This document shows positions 7,490 to 15,008 of a stretch of 22,841 nucleotides of DNA, piece after piece (positions within the stretch are counted from its first letter, which is position 1; every line of letters begins with the position of its first letter). Below the pieces are notes generated by a model that searched no databases, had not been told where the DNA came from, and saw nothing but the letters and a program-made list of their open reading frames with translations. Origin of the DNA: UBA2645 sp044360285 (GTDB taxonomy: Bacteria; Pseudomonadota; Alphaproteobacteria; Rickettsiales; UBA1997); contig JBIKKP010000026.1 in assembly GCA_044360285.1 (NCBI GenBank), positions 1-22,841 of the forward strand, in the 5' to 3' direction. A program made the position numbers and the translations under genes.

Positions 7490-8143
7490 CAGCGCCACCA
7501 AATAAGTCTCGCTCGAATCTTTTCTCGACGAATCTGGCTTAAAATACTTCACGGTTGAAAAATTCTTACGCAGTTTTTTGAGGATCTCATCAGAACTTCC
7601 GCCTTGGAAAATTTTTCCAACAAAACAACCACCGTCGCTTAAAATTTTACTGCCCAAATCCAGCGATTCTTCAAGCAGCGCAATGATTCGCATGTGATCG
7701 GTTTGGTGGTCGCCCGTGGTGTTTGCGGCCATGTCCGAGAGAAGGACATCGCACCTTCCGCCTTTATTGTGAGGAATTTCTTTGAGTTTGGTGACAATTT
7801 TTTCTGCCGCATTTTCGACTAAAAAATCTTGCTGAAAGAAAACTACGCCAGGAATTGGCTCAATTTCCAAAAGATCGATTGCCACAACGTTTCCGTCGCC
7901 AACTTTTTGTACGGCGTACTGGCTCCAACCACCGGGCGCGGCGCCTAAATCAACAACAACCTTTCCGCGCTTAAAAATTTTGAATTTCTCGTCCACTTCA
8001 ATAATTTTAAAAGCGGCGCGCGACCTTAAGCCCTCTTTCTTGGCGCGCTCAACGAAGGGATCATTCACTTGGCGCAAAAGCCATTTTTGTGAGGATTTTT
8101 TTAGGCGTTTTGCTTTTTTTAATTGCTGAAATTTTTGCGGCAT
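7469..8143 (-). CDS. rlmE: 23S rRNA 2'-O-methyltransferase (RlmE/FtsJ)
   Basis: FtsJ-type enzyme that methylates the 2'-OH of U2552 in 23S rRNA during large-subunit maturation, using SAM. Motif I is VVDLGAAPGGWSQYA. The K-D-K-E catalytic tetrad can be placed: K in RSRAAFKI, D in LSDMAANTTGDH, K in FVGKIF and E in SSETYLVALDF. The QKWLLRQVNDPFVERAKKEGLRSRAAFK entry is typical of alphaproteobacterial members. An in-frame ATG at 8215 would add 24 residues (248 in total), but those codons lie inside a palindromic repeat element, so I prefer the ATG at 8143 (224 residues), which starts just before the basic segment expected at the N-terminus. The element would then sit in the 5' leader. Confidence 0.92.
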   Translation of the reverse strand: MPQKFQQLKKAKRLKKSSQKWLLRQVNDPFVERAKKEGLRSRAAFKIIEVDEKFKIFKRGKVVVDLGAAPGGWSQYAVQKVGDGNVVAIDLLEIEPIPGVVFFQQDFLVENAAEKIVTKLKEIPHNKGGRCDVLLSDMAANTTGDHQTDHMRIIALLEESLDLGSKILSDGGCFVGKIFQGGSSDEILKKLRKNFSTVKYFKPDSSRKDSSETYLVALDFKKSA

Positions 8144-8157
8144 TAGATCTCCGATCT

Positions 8158-8250
8158 CGTCATCCTTGAGGCCGCAGGCCTCGAGGATCTTGGTTTGTTT
8201 AGCGTAAAAAGGCACTTCATCCTCGAAGCCTTTGGCTTCAAGGATGACGG
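8158..8250 (-). repeat. Palindromic element, copy 1 (upstream of rlmE)
   Basis: A 93-bp element bounded by CGTCATC and GATGACG, which can pair as a 7-bp closing stem. Inside are two hairpins: ATCCTTGAGGCC/GGCCTCGAGGAT around GCA (8162-8188), and ATCCTCGAAGCC/GGCTTCAAGGAT around TTT (8219-8245), each with a single mismatch. Its reverse complement aligns with copy 2 at 9424-9521, so the two copies are inverted relative to each other and flank purK. The design recalls Rickettsia palindromic elements, though I cannot say it belongs to any named RPE family. Confidence 0.85.
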
Positions 8251-8358
8251 GTTGTTATTCTTACATTTCAAGTTTCTCATTGAAAAAGCAAACTTGTCAA
8301 ATACGTTCCCGCGCCTTCATTTTAGCCGCCTTACAGCGGAAATAAAAATCAGCAAAAA

Positions 8359-9435
8359 GTGACGAAATACGACGCAACAAAAACTCTGGGAATCATTGGC
8401 GGCGGACAATTGGGTCGAATGATTTGTTTTGCCGCTCACACCATGGGATTTAGAACCGTGGTGCTCAGCGACCAACAAAATTCACCAGCAAGCTTTGTTT
8501 CCAACCACACAATCGTGGCAAAATATGACGACAAGCTGGCGCTTAAAAAATTCGCCAAGTTGGTTGATGTAGTAACTTTTGAATTTGAAAACATACCTTT
8601 TGAGCCCGTTGAATACCTGGCTGCACAAGTTGACGTCTTTCCAAAAGCAGAGATTTTAAAAATTACGCAAAACCGGATTTTGGAAAAAAATTTCCTCAAT
8701 TCAATTGGAGCTAAAACTGCGAATTACGCAGCGATTTCAAGCCTTGAGGAGTTGCAAGAAAATCTAAAAAAATTCGGCAAAGCGATTTTGAAAACCGCAA
8801 CAATGGGTTATGATGGCAAAGGACAATTTGTTTTGGAAAATGCCACGCAGGCAAAGAAGGCCTGGACGCAAGTCGCTTCGCAAAAATTAATTTTGGAAAA
8901 ATTCTGTCCATTTAATTCGGAAATTTCAGTGATTGTTGCGCGCTCCAGAAGCGGTGAAATCAAGGCTTTCGAGCCCCTCACCAACATTCACAAAAACGGC
9001 ATCTTGGATGAAAGCCACTTTCCAGCAAAAATTTCGGCAAGCCTTAAAACTAAAGCACAGAATCTCGCTAAAAAAATCGCTAAAGAGCTTGATTTAGTTG
9101 GCGTCATGGCTGTTGAAATGTTTGTGGTAAAAGACCAGCTTTTAGTCAACGAACTTGCGCCACGTCCGCACAATTCCGGGCATTTTTCAATGGATGCTGC
9201 GGTCACTTCGCAATTTGAACAACTAGTTCGCGCCGTTTTTGATTTGCCACTTGGTGATTGCAGCTTTCACTCAACAGGCTTGATGAAAAATCTGCTTGGC
9301 GCTGACGTGAATTTGTTGGAAAAATTCTACAAAAATCCACGCGCTAAAATTCATCTCTACGGCAAGCTTGAAGCCAAGTCTGGCCGCAAGATGGGGCACG
9401 TAAATATCTTAAAAAACAACATTCGTCATCCTTGA
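8359..9435 (+). CDS. purK: N5-carboxyaminoimidazole ribonucleotide synthase
   Basis: ATP-grasp enzyme of de novo purine synthesis: AIR + ATP + bicarbonate give N5-CAIR, which PurE then converts. Marks are the N-terminal LGIIGGGQLGRMICFAA (9-26), the ATP-grasp loop TMGYDGKGQFVL (about 150-161), EKFCPFNSEISVIVAR, and NELAPRPHNSGHFSMDAAVTSQFEQ near 264-288, diagnostic of PurK. The GTG start at 8359 is needed because the first ATG lies after the nucleotide loop. PurE is not adjacent. The chain ends with SGRKMGHVNIL and then a few residues; the last codons (Arg-His-Pro) and the TGA are supplied by palindromic element copy 2, so the usual C-terminal tail after the GH motif seems replaced. The core is intact and the enzyme is probably active. 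Confidence 0.93.
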   Translation: MTKYDATKTLGIIGGGQLGRMICFAAHTMGFRTVVLSDQQNSPASFVSNHTIVAKYDDKLALKKFAKLVDVVTFEFENIPFEPVEYLAAQVDVFPKAEILKITQNRILEKNFLNSIGAKTANYAAISSLEELQENLKKFGKAILKTATMGYDGKGQFVLENATQAKKAWTQVASQKLILEKFCPFNSEISVIVARSRSGEIKAFEPLTNIHKNGILDESHFPAKISASLKTKAQNLAKKIAKELDLVGVMAVEMFVVKDQLLVNELAPRPHNSGHFSMDAAVTSQFEQLVRAVFDLPLGDCSFHSTGLMKNLLGADVNLLEKFYKNPRAKIHLYGKLEAKSGRKMGHVNILKNNIRHP

Positions 9436-9521
9436 AACGCAAAGCGTTTCGAGAATCTCGTGCGTTTAACCTCATCGTTAAAACACACGAGATCCTCGGT
9501 GCTGCGCACCAAAGATGACGG
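9424..9521 (+). repeat. Palindromic element, copy 2 (over the 3' end of purK)
   Basis: A 98-bp element with three hairpins inside a closing stem CGTCATC (9424-9430) / GATGACG (9514-9520). Hairpin 1 is ATCCTTGAAACGC/GCGTTTCGAGAAT around AAA. The middle hairpin is ATCTCGTGCGTTTAAC/GTTAAAACACACGAGAT around CTCATC, imperfect. Hairpin 3 is ATCCTCGGTGC/GCACCAAAGAT around TGC. It includes the purK stop codon at 9433-9435. Confidence 0.88.
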
Positions 9522-9559
9522 CACGCGACTAACAACCAATTAACAGAAATTTTTACACA

Positions 9560-10474
9560 ATGAAAAATCCTCTCTCCTCCCTCAAATTTGTTGCGCAAAA
9601 AAACGGTCTTTTGGGCGTGGAAGAAAAATACTTAAAATCGCCGGAAGCTGCGAAAGTTGTGGTTGTGCCCTTTGGTTTGGAAAAATCGGTGAGCTATGGC
9701 GGCGGCACAAAAAATGGTCCAGCGGCAATCATTAAAGCCTCGCAGCAAGTTGAGCTTTTTGACGAAGAATTTTGGTTTGAACCTTTCCGCAAATACGGCG
9801 TTGCAACACTGCAAGCACCAAAAATCGATTACAGTTCAGTGCCAAAATCACTCAAACAGCTCGAAAAAATTACCCAAAAAATTTTAGATGCTGACAAATT
9901 TCCACTCATTCTTGGTGGCGAGCACTCAATCACCGCGGGCTCAATTCGCCCCTTCGTTAAAAAATATCCAGATTTAGCAATTTTGCATTTCGACGCTCAC
10001 GCTGATTTGCGTGATGGATACGGTGGTGAACACTATTCCCACGCCGCAGCACTTCGCCGCGTGATGGACAATCCAATTTCCACGCTGATTTCTTGCGGAA
10101 TTCGCAACATTTCTGCCAGCGAAATTCCTTTTCTTGAGGCCAATCGCGACCGAATCACCATTCACTTCGCCAAAGATCGCAGAAACTGGGATCCGAAAAA
10201 AATCGTCGCCGCACTTAAAGGCCGTCCGGTGTTTTTGACGTTCGATTTGGATGGATTTGACTCAAGTTTGATGCAAGCAACTGGAACTCCAGAACCAGGC
10301 GGAATAATGTGGGAAGACGCTTTGGACATCATCCGTGAAGCAAGCAAAATTTGCACGATTGTTGGCGCGGATGTTGTGGAACTTGCGCCAACCAAACATT
10401 TGCATTCCTGCGATTTTCTGGCGGCAAAATTGTGCTACAAAATTTTGAATTACGCGTTGGTCAAAAAGAGTTGA
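9560..10474 (+). CDS. speB: Agmatinase-family ureohydrolase
   Basis: A 304-residue member of the arginase/agmatinase family, which hydrolyses guanidino groups with two Mn ions. All six metal ligands can be placed: H122 in GGEHS, D145, H147 and D149 in HFDAHADLRD, and D229 and D231 in FDLDGFD. The typical loop GGGTKNGPAAI is at 47-57. The GYGGEHYSHAAALRRV stretch after HADLRD favours agmatinase (agmatine to putrescine and urea) over arginase, but guanidinobutyrase or another guanidino substrate is possible. It stands alone between the palindromic element and the fic gene, so no pathway partner such as speA is visible. Putrescine supply is the likely role. Symbol is a best guess within the family. 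Confidence 0.85.
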   Translation: MKNPLSSLKFVAQKNGLLGVEEKYLKSPEAAKVVVVPFGLEKSVSYGGGTKNGPAAIIKASQQVELFDEEFWFEPFRKYGVATLQAPKIDYSSVPKSLKQLEKITQKILDADKFPLILGGEHSITAGSIRPFVKKYPDLAILHFDAHADLRDGYGGEHYSHAAALRRVMDNPISTLISCGIRNISASEIPFLEANRDRITIHFAKDRRNWDPKKIVAALKGRPVFLTFDLDGFDSSLMQATGTPEPGGIMWEDALDIIREASKICTIVGADVVELAPTKHLHSCDFLAAKLCYKILNYALVKKS

Positions 10475-10525
10475 CATTAAGCAAAAGATGTAAACTTTTA
10501 TTGAAAATAGGTTCTTTTCTCTATT

Positions 10526-10560
10526 AGAAGTAAACCATTTCACCAAAATAGTTTACTTCT
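10526..10560. repeat. Inverted repeat upstream of the fic gene
   Basis: AGAAGTAAAC (10526-10535) and GTTTACTTCT (10551-10560) are perfect 10-bp arms around 15 bases, 28 bases upstream of the Fic start. A third GTAAAC lies at 10490-10495. It could be an operator for the fic operon or a weak terminator for speB; the long loop and lack of a clean U-tract make termination less convincing. Confidence 0.45.
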
Positions 10561-10587
10561 TTCCTCCAATGTTAACCCTTTTTAAAA

Positions 10588-11712
10588 ATGATTTTAGGAA
10601 CACTACAGCCTCAAATCGGTGGATATAAAGCCTTTGTCCCCAACAAATTCCCGCCAAAAAATCTAAAATTTTCCAACAAGATTATTCAGAAAGCCAACGA
10701 AGCCACTCGCTTGATTGGCAAGCTTGACGGCATTTCCCAACTCTTGCCAGACGTCGATTTTTTTCTGTTCATGTATGTCAGAAAAGACGCCACTTCCTCA
10801 AGTCAAATTGAAGGAACTAGAGCCACGATGATTGATGCAATTGGAATCGAATCAAAAACTTCCAGCGATGCGCCATCCGACGTCGAAGACATCATCCACT
10901 ACATTTCCGCTCTAAACTACGGCCTCACCAGATTAGAGAATTTTCCATTGTCACTTCGCGTCATCAAAGAAATTCACGAAAAGCTGATGAGCGGTACGCG
11001 AAAAACACATTTCGCCGACCCAGGAAACTTTCGTTCTTCACAAAATTGGATTGGTGGCACCTCGCCTAAAGACGCGCTATTTGTGCCACCTCCCGCTCAC
11101 GAGGTAAATAATGCGATGGGCGATTTGGAGAATTTTTTTCACAATAACGATGATATTTTACCCATCGTCAAAACCGCTTTGATCCACGCGCAGTTTGAAA
11201 CAATTCACCCTTTTTTAGACGGCAATGGACGCACCGGCCGCATGCTGATAACACTGTTTTTGTGGCAAAAAAATTTACTCGAAAAGCCGCTGCTTTTTTT
11301 GTCGTCCTTCTTCAACAAACATCGAAAAACCTATTACGACAGGCTTAGCAGTTATCGTTACGGCGAAGTGGAAGAATGGCTGGATTTTTTTCTCACCGGG
11401 GTTTGCGAAATCGCTAAGGAAGCGGTCACAACCGCAAAAGAAATAACCAAATTACGCGAGGAAGACCTGAAAAAAATTCACGCGCTGGGCAAAACTGAAA
11501 GCGAAAGTGCGTTAAAAATTTTACCAGAGCTTTTTAAAACGCCGATCATCAATGTAGCGAGAGTCCAAGAAATTACTGGCTACAGCAGGGCCGGCGCTGG
11601 AAAGGTAATTGAGCGGTTCATCAGATTGGGAATTCTTGAGCAAAAAGACGAAAATAAAAAATACGGGCGCTCCTTTATCTATCGCACTTACGTAAACATT
11701 TTTAGCAAATGA
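10588..11712 (+). CDS. Fic-domain protein (class II, self-inhibited), putative AMP transferase
   Basis: Fic proteins transfer AMP or another nucleotide moiety to hydroxyl side chains of target proteins. The catalytic motif HPFLDGNGRTGR is complete at residues 207-218 with catalytic H207. The inhibitory helix motif [ST]xxxE[GN] is present as SSQIEG (71-76), placing it in class II, with inhibition encoded in the same chain N-terminal to the Fic core. The C-terminal part (about 318-370, INVARVQEITGYSRAGAGKVIERFIRLGIL) is a winged-helix-like DNA-binding domain, common in this architecture and often linked to autoregulation. At 374 residues it is full length. Its TGA overlaps the next ATG (ATGA), coupling it to a metallohydrolase. 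Target unknown. Confidence 0.92.
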   Translation: MILGTLQPQIGGYKAFVPNKFPPKNLKFSNKIIQKANEATRLIGKLDGISQLLPDVDFFLFMYVRKDATSSSQIEGTRATMIDAIGIESKTSSDAPSDVEDIIHYISALNYGLTRLENFPLSLRVIKEIHEKLMSGTRKTHFADPGNFRSSQNWIGGTSPKDALFVPPPAHEVNNAMGDLENFFHNNDDILPIVKTALIHAQFETIHPFLDGNGRTGRMLITLFLWQKNLLEKPLLFLSSFFNKHRKTYYDRLSSYRYGEVEEWLDFFLTGVCEIAKEAVTTAKEITKLREEDLKKIHALGKTESESALKILPELFKTPIINVARVQEITGYSRAGAGKVIERFIRLGILEQKDENKKYGRSFIYRTYVNIFSK

Positions 11713-12734
11713 CCAAAAAACGTTTCACAATCGACAACATCGAAATAAAGCCAGGCGAGCGGCTGCGCATCAATATCGACATGGGCAGCGTTTATGATTT
11801 TACCGACGTGAAAATGCCGGTGGAAGTTATTCGCGGACGCAAGGCTGGACCAACGATTTTTATTTCATCAACAATCCACGGCGATGAAATTAACGGCATC
11901 GAAATTTTGCGCCAATTGCTGGCGCGCAAAGAGTTGCGACGCATCGTCGGCACTTTGATTGCAATTCCAATCGTCAACATTTTTGGTTTTAATGACCGTT
12001 CGCGCTATTTGCCCGACCGCCGCGATTTGAATCGCTGCTTCCCTGGTTTGAAAAATGGCTCACTGGCTTCGCAGTTGGCCAATAAATTCATGCAAGAAAT
12101 TGTGCTGAAATCTGATTTTGGCATTGATCTGCACACCGGCGCCTTCCACCGGCGCAACCATCCACAAATTCGCTGCAACATTGACGACGAAATCACGCTA
12201 GATTTAGCCAAAAGTTTTAACGCGCCGGTAATTCTTAACTCAAACTTACGCGACGGCTCACTGCGCGCCGCAGTTTCTGAACGCAACATTCCAATGATTT
12301 TATTTGAAGCAGGCGAAGCGCTGCGCTTCGAACAAAGCAGCATCAAGCTTGGCGTTGAGGGAATTTTGAATGTGATGAAAGAGTTAGGGATGATTAAAGG
12401 TCGCAAGAAGCATTTGGTGAAAAAAACTTTTATTGCGCGCTCCAGTTCTTGGCTGCGCGCACCTAAAAGTGGAATCCACAATGCCAGCAAAAAACTTGGT
12501 GATTTCGTGAAAAAAGGCGAAATTTTGGGCGAGATTTCAAATCCCTTTGGTGAGCACAAAACCAACATCAAAGCTCACGAAGAGGGAGTAATTGTTGGTA
12601 TGTCAATTCTGCCTCTAGCCAATAAGGGTGACGCTCTATTTCATATTGCCAGCGAAAAAGCGGCGAAACATTTTGAAGAAAAAAATCACCTGCACGATCA
12701 TTTCGAAAGCATCGATCCGATTAACTCAAGATAG
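11709..12734 (+). CDS. Succinylglutamate desuccinylase/aspartoacylase (AstE/AspA) family metallohydrolase
   Basis: Zinc-dependent carboxypeptidase-like hydrolase of 341 residues that cleaves N-acyl amino-acid-type amide bonds. Zinc ligands are H57 and E60 in STIHGDEING and H142 in DLHTG; the catalytic Glu is likely E200 in ILFEAGE, and the DLNR block (106-109, DRRDLNRCFPG) is the substrate carboxylate site. The C-terminal part (about 245-330) forms a beta-barrel with WLRAPKSGIHNASKKLGDFVKKGEILGEI, resembling a biotinyl-lipoyl-type fold, as in the subgroup often annotated only to family level. In other genomes this subgroup often neighbours RimK-like ligases; none is present here. It overlaps fic by ATGA. 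Substrate unknown. Confidence 0.87.
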   Translation: MTKKRFTIDNIEIKPGERLRINIDMGSVYDFTDVKMPVEVIRGRKAGPTIFISSTIHGDEINGIEILRQLLARKELRRIVGTLIAIPIVNIFGFNDRSRYLPDRRDLNRCFPGLKNGSLASQLANKFMQEIVLKSDFGIDLHTGAFHRRNHPQIRCNIDDEITLDLAKSFNAPVILNSNLRDGSLRAAVSERNIPMILFEAGEALRFEQSSIKLGVEGILNVMKELGMIKGRKKHLVKKTFIARSSSWLRAPKSGIHNASKKLGDFVKKGEILGEISNPFGEHKTNIKAHEEGVIVGMSILPLANKGDALFHIASEKAAKHFEEKNHLHDHFESIDPINSR

Positions 12735-12828
12735 CGAGTTGCATTTTATTTTGACCTAAATAGGTTGCCGCGCCTCTTTGAGCCGCCTATCTCGCGAGCT
12801 CTTTCCTAAATTTAGATAATTAAGCAAA

Positions 12829-13380
12829 ATGCCTAGAGTCTCTGTCGTTGCCAAAAATTACGCTAAAGCCTTGTTCTTGGCGGCTCGCAGGAGTAACAAA
12901 ATCGATAAAATCACCTCGGAACTCGAGGTTTTTAAACAAAATTTCAGCACCAGTTTTGCTCACGAATTAAAAAATCCAGTAATCGCTAAAAACGATCTGG
13001 TTTTAATCATCAAAGAAGTGACTGAGAAATTCGGACTTGGACCACTCACCTCAAACTTCTTTGCTTCAATCGTTCGCAACAGAAGACTGAACTTATTTCC
13101 AGAAATTTACGAAGAATATCTGCGCCTAACCAAGCATTTTAAAAACATCTTGGAAGTTGAAGTAGTGACAGTTGCAAAGCTTCAAAAAGAACAGCTTGAT
13201 AAAATCAAAGCACTGGTTGCTAAAAAATATCCAGGAAAAACCATCGCCATTCGCGAAATCATCAAAGAAAAAATTCTCGGCGGCTTCCAAGTAAAAGTCG
13301 GTTCAGAAGTAATTGATGCCAGTCTCAAGAATCAACTTGAGAAGCTAGGAAAGCAGTGCCTTGCCGCCGCTTTAAAATAA
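12829..13380 (+). CDS. atpH: ATP synthase F1 delta subunit
   Basis: The delta (OSCP) subunit links the F1 head to the peripheral stalk of ATP synthase at the inner membrane. The 183-residue length is typical. The N-terminal helical domain starts SVVAKNYAKALFLAA, and the C-terminal end has the diagnostic KIREIIKEKILGGFQVKVGSEVIDASLKNQLEKL pattern (reading REIIKEKILGGFQVKVGSE at about 142-160). It is first of the atpH-atpA-atpG run, 94 bases after the metallohydrolase gene, a gap that probably carries the operon promoter although I cannot identify clear -35/-10 boxes. The gap to atpA is 32 bases. Confidence 0.95.
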   Translation: MPRVSVVAKNYAKALFLAARRSNKIDKITSELEVFKQNFSTSFAHELKNPVIAKNDLVLIIKEVTEKFGLGPLTSNFFASIVRNRRLNLFPEIYEEYLRLTKHFKNILEVEVVTVAKLQKEQLDKIKALVAKKYPGKTIAIREIIKEKILGGFQVKVGSEVIDASLKNQLEKLGKQCLAAALK

Positions 13381-13412
13381 TTTAAAATATCAACTAAAAA
13401 CAAAGTCTAAAT

Positions 13413-14993
13413 ATGGATTTCAGAGTAGAGGAATTTTCCAATATCCTGCAAAAGCGCGTGGAAAATTTTCACAGCAGTGCCGAGCTAAAAGAAGTCGGTG
13501 AAGTTGTAAAAGTCGGCGACGGTATCGCTAAAGTTTACGGTCTTGATAATGTTCAAGCCGGCGAATTGGTTGAGTTTGAATCAGGCGTAAAAGGCATGGC
13601 GCTCAACCTTGAAACTGACAATGTCGGTATCGTAATTTTCGGCGACACAACCAAAATCAAAGAAGGTTCTAACGTTAAAAGAACTGGCAAAATCGTTGAG
13701 ATTCCGGTTGGCAAAGGTCTTTTGGGTCGCGTTGTTGACGCACTTGGAAATCCAATCGATGGTAAAGGCGCTTTCGAAAATGTCGAATATCGCCGTGTAG
13801 AAGTTAAAGCTCCTGGAATCATCGCGCGCCAATCAGTTGGCGAACCAATGCAAACTGGTATCAAAGCAATTGACAGCTTGATTCCAATTGGTCGTGGTCA
13901 ACGTGAATTGATTATTGGTGACCGTCAAACTGGTAAAACTGCAATCGTTCTAGACACTTTCATCAACCAAGCTAAGGCTCACGAAGAAGGCGACGAAAAG
14001 AAAAAACTTTACTGTATTTACGTCGCAATCGGCCAAAAGCGCTCAACCGTAGCCCAAATCGTCAAAACTCTTGAAGATGCTGGCGCGATGAAATACTCAA
14101 TCGTTGTTTCTGCAACTGCTTCTGAAGCGGCTGCGCTGCAATTTTTTGCACCTTACACCGGTTGCACCATCGGCGAATTTTTCCGCGATAATGGCATGCA
14201 TGCTTTGATCGCATATGATGACCTTTCTAAGCACGCCGTTGCTTATCGCGAGATGTCACTTCTTCTTCGTCGCCCACCTGGACGCGAAGCTTACCCTGGC
14301 GACGTTTTCTACGTTCACTCGCGCCTACTTGAACGTGCGGCTAAAATGTCTGATGCTTGCGGCGGCGGTTCACTAACTGCGCTTCCAATCATTGAAACTC
14401 AAGCTGGTGACGTTTCTGCTTACATTCCAACCAACGTGATTTCAATCACCGACGGACAAATTTTCTTGGAAACTGAACTTTTCTACAAAGGCATCAAACC
14501 AGCGGTAAACGTTGGTCTTTCTGTATCTCGTGTTGGTTCAGCTGCTCAAACTAAAGCAATGAAACAAGTTGCTGGAACTATCAAGCTTGACTTGGCGCAG
14601 TTCCGCGAACTTGAAGCTTTTGCGCAATTTGGTTCCGACCTTGACGCTGCAACACAAAAATTGCTCGATAAAGGCCGCAAATTGACTGAATTGTTGAAGC
14701 AAAATCAATATTCTCCGCTTGGTTTCGAAGAACAGGTTGTTTCGATTTACGCTGGTGTTAAAGGCTATCTCGACAAGATTCCGGTTAAAGAAGTTACCAG
14801 ATTCGAGTCAGAATTTTTACGCAAAATTCACAGCTCAAATCCAGAAATTTTAGCTTCGATCAAAAAAGAACAAAAAATCACCGATGAAGTTGAAGCTACG
14901 ATCAAAAAGCTTCTAACTGAGTTCGTTGACGTTTTCTTGAATCATGCTCCATCCAGCCATTTCGATCACGCTGGACTATCAAAAAAGCTGTAG
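13413..14993 (+). CDS. atpA: ATP synthase F1 alpha subunit
   Basis: The non-catalytic nucleotide-binding subunit of the F1 hexamer. The P-loop GDRQTGKT is at residues 169-176 with the alpha-type Gln. The ATP synthase alpha/beta signature PAVNVGLSVSRVGSAAQ is present around 367-383, and the RGQRELIIGD lead-in is standard. At 526 residues it is slightly longer than the usual ~510; the extra length is in the C-terminal helical domain (SIKKEQKITDEVEATIKKLL region). Codons here are less AT-driven than in neighbouring metabolic genes, as expected for a highly expressed gene. It is followed after 15 bases by atpG. Confidence 0.98.
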   Translation: MDFRVEEFSNILQKRVENFHSSAELKEVGEVVKVGDGIAKVYGLDNVQAGELVEFESGVKGMALNLETDNVGIVIFGDTTKIKEGSNVKRTGKIVEIPVGKGLLGRVVDALGNPIDGKGAFENVEYRRVEVKAPGIIARQSVGEPMQTGIKAIDSLIPIGRGQRELIIGDRQTGKTAIVLDTFINQAKAHEEGDEKKKLYCIYVAIGQKRSTVAQIVKTLEDAGAMKYSIVVSATASEAAALQFFAPYTGCTIGEFFRDNGMHALIAYDDLSKHAVAYREMSLLLRRPPGREAYPGDVFYVHSRLLERAAKMSDACGGGSLTALPIIETQAGDVSAYIPTNVISITDGQIFLETELFYKGIKPAVNVGLSVSRVGSAAQTKAMKQVAGTIKLDLAQFRELEAFAQFGSDLDAATQKLLDKGRKLTELLKQNQYSPLGFEEQVVSIYAGVKGYLDKIPVKEVTRFESEFLRKIHSSNPEILASIKKEQKITDEVEATIKKLLTEFVDVFLNHAPSSHFDHAGLSKKL

Positions 14994-15008
14994 TTTGAAG
15001 ATAAGTTT

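Noticed and set aside
9424..9521. tRNA-like gene, because of a 7-bp closing stem and three hairpins
   Set aside because: There is no T-loop consensus, anticodon arm of the right size or CCA-like end. The partner copy at 8158-8250 shows it is a repeat.
10471..10500. TTGACA overlapping the speB stop as a -35 box for fic
   Set aside because: No acceptable -10 hexamer lies 16-18 bases downstream.
12005..12571. 188-residue minus-strand open frame opposite the metallohydrolase gene
   Set aside because: It lies wholly inside a well-supported gene, and its composition (Ser/Leu/Arg/Lys-rich) is typical of an antisense frame.
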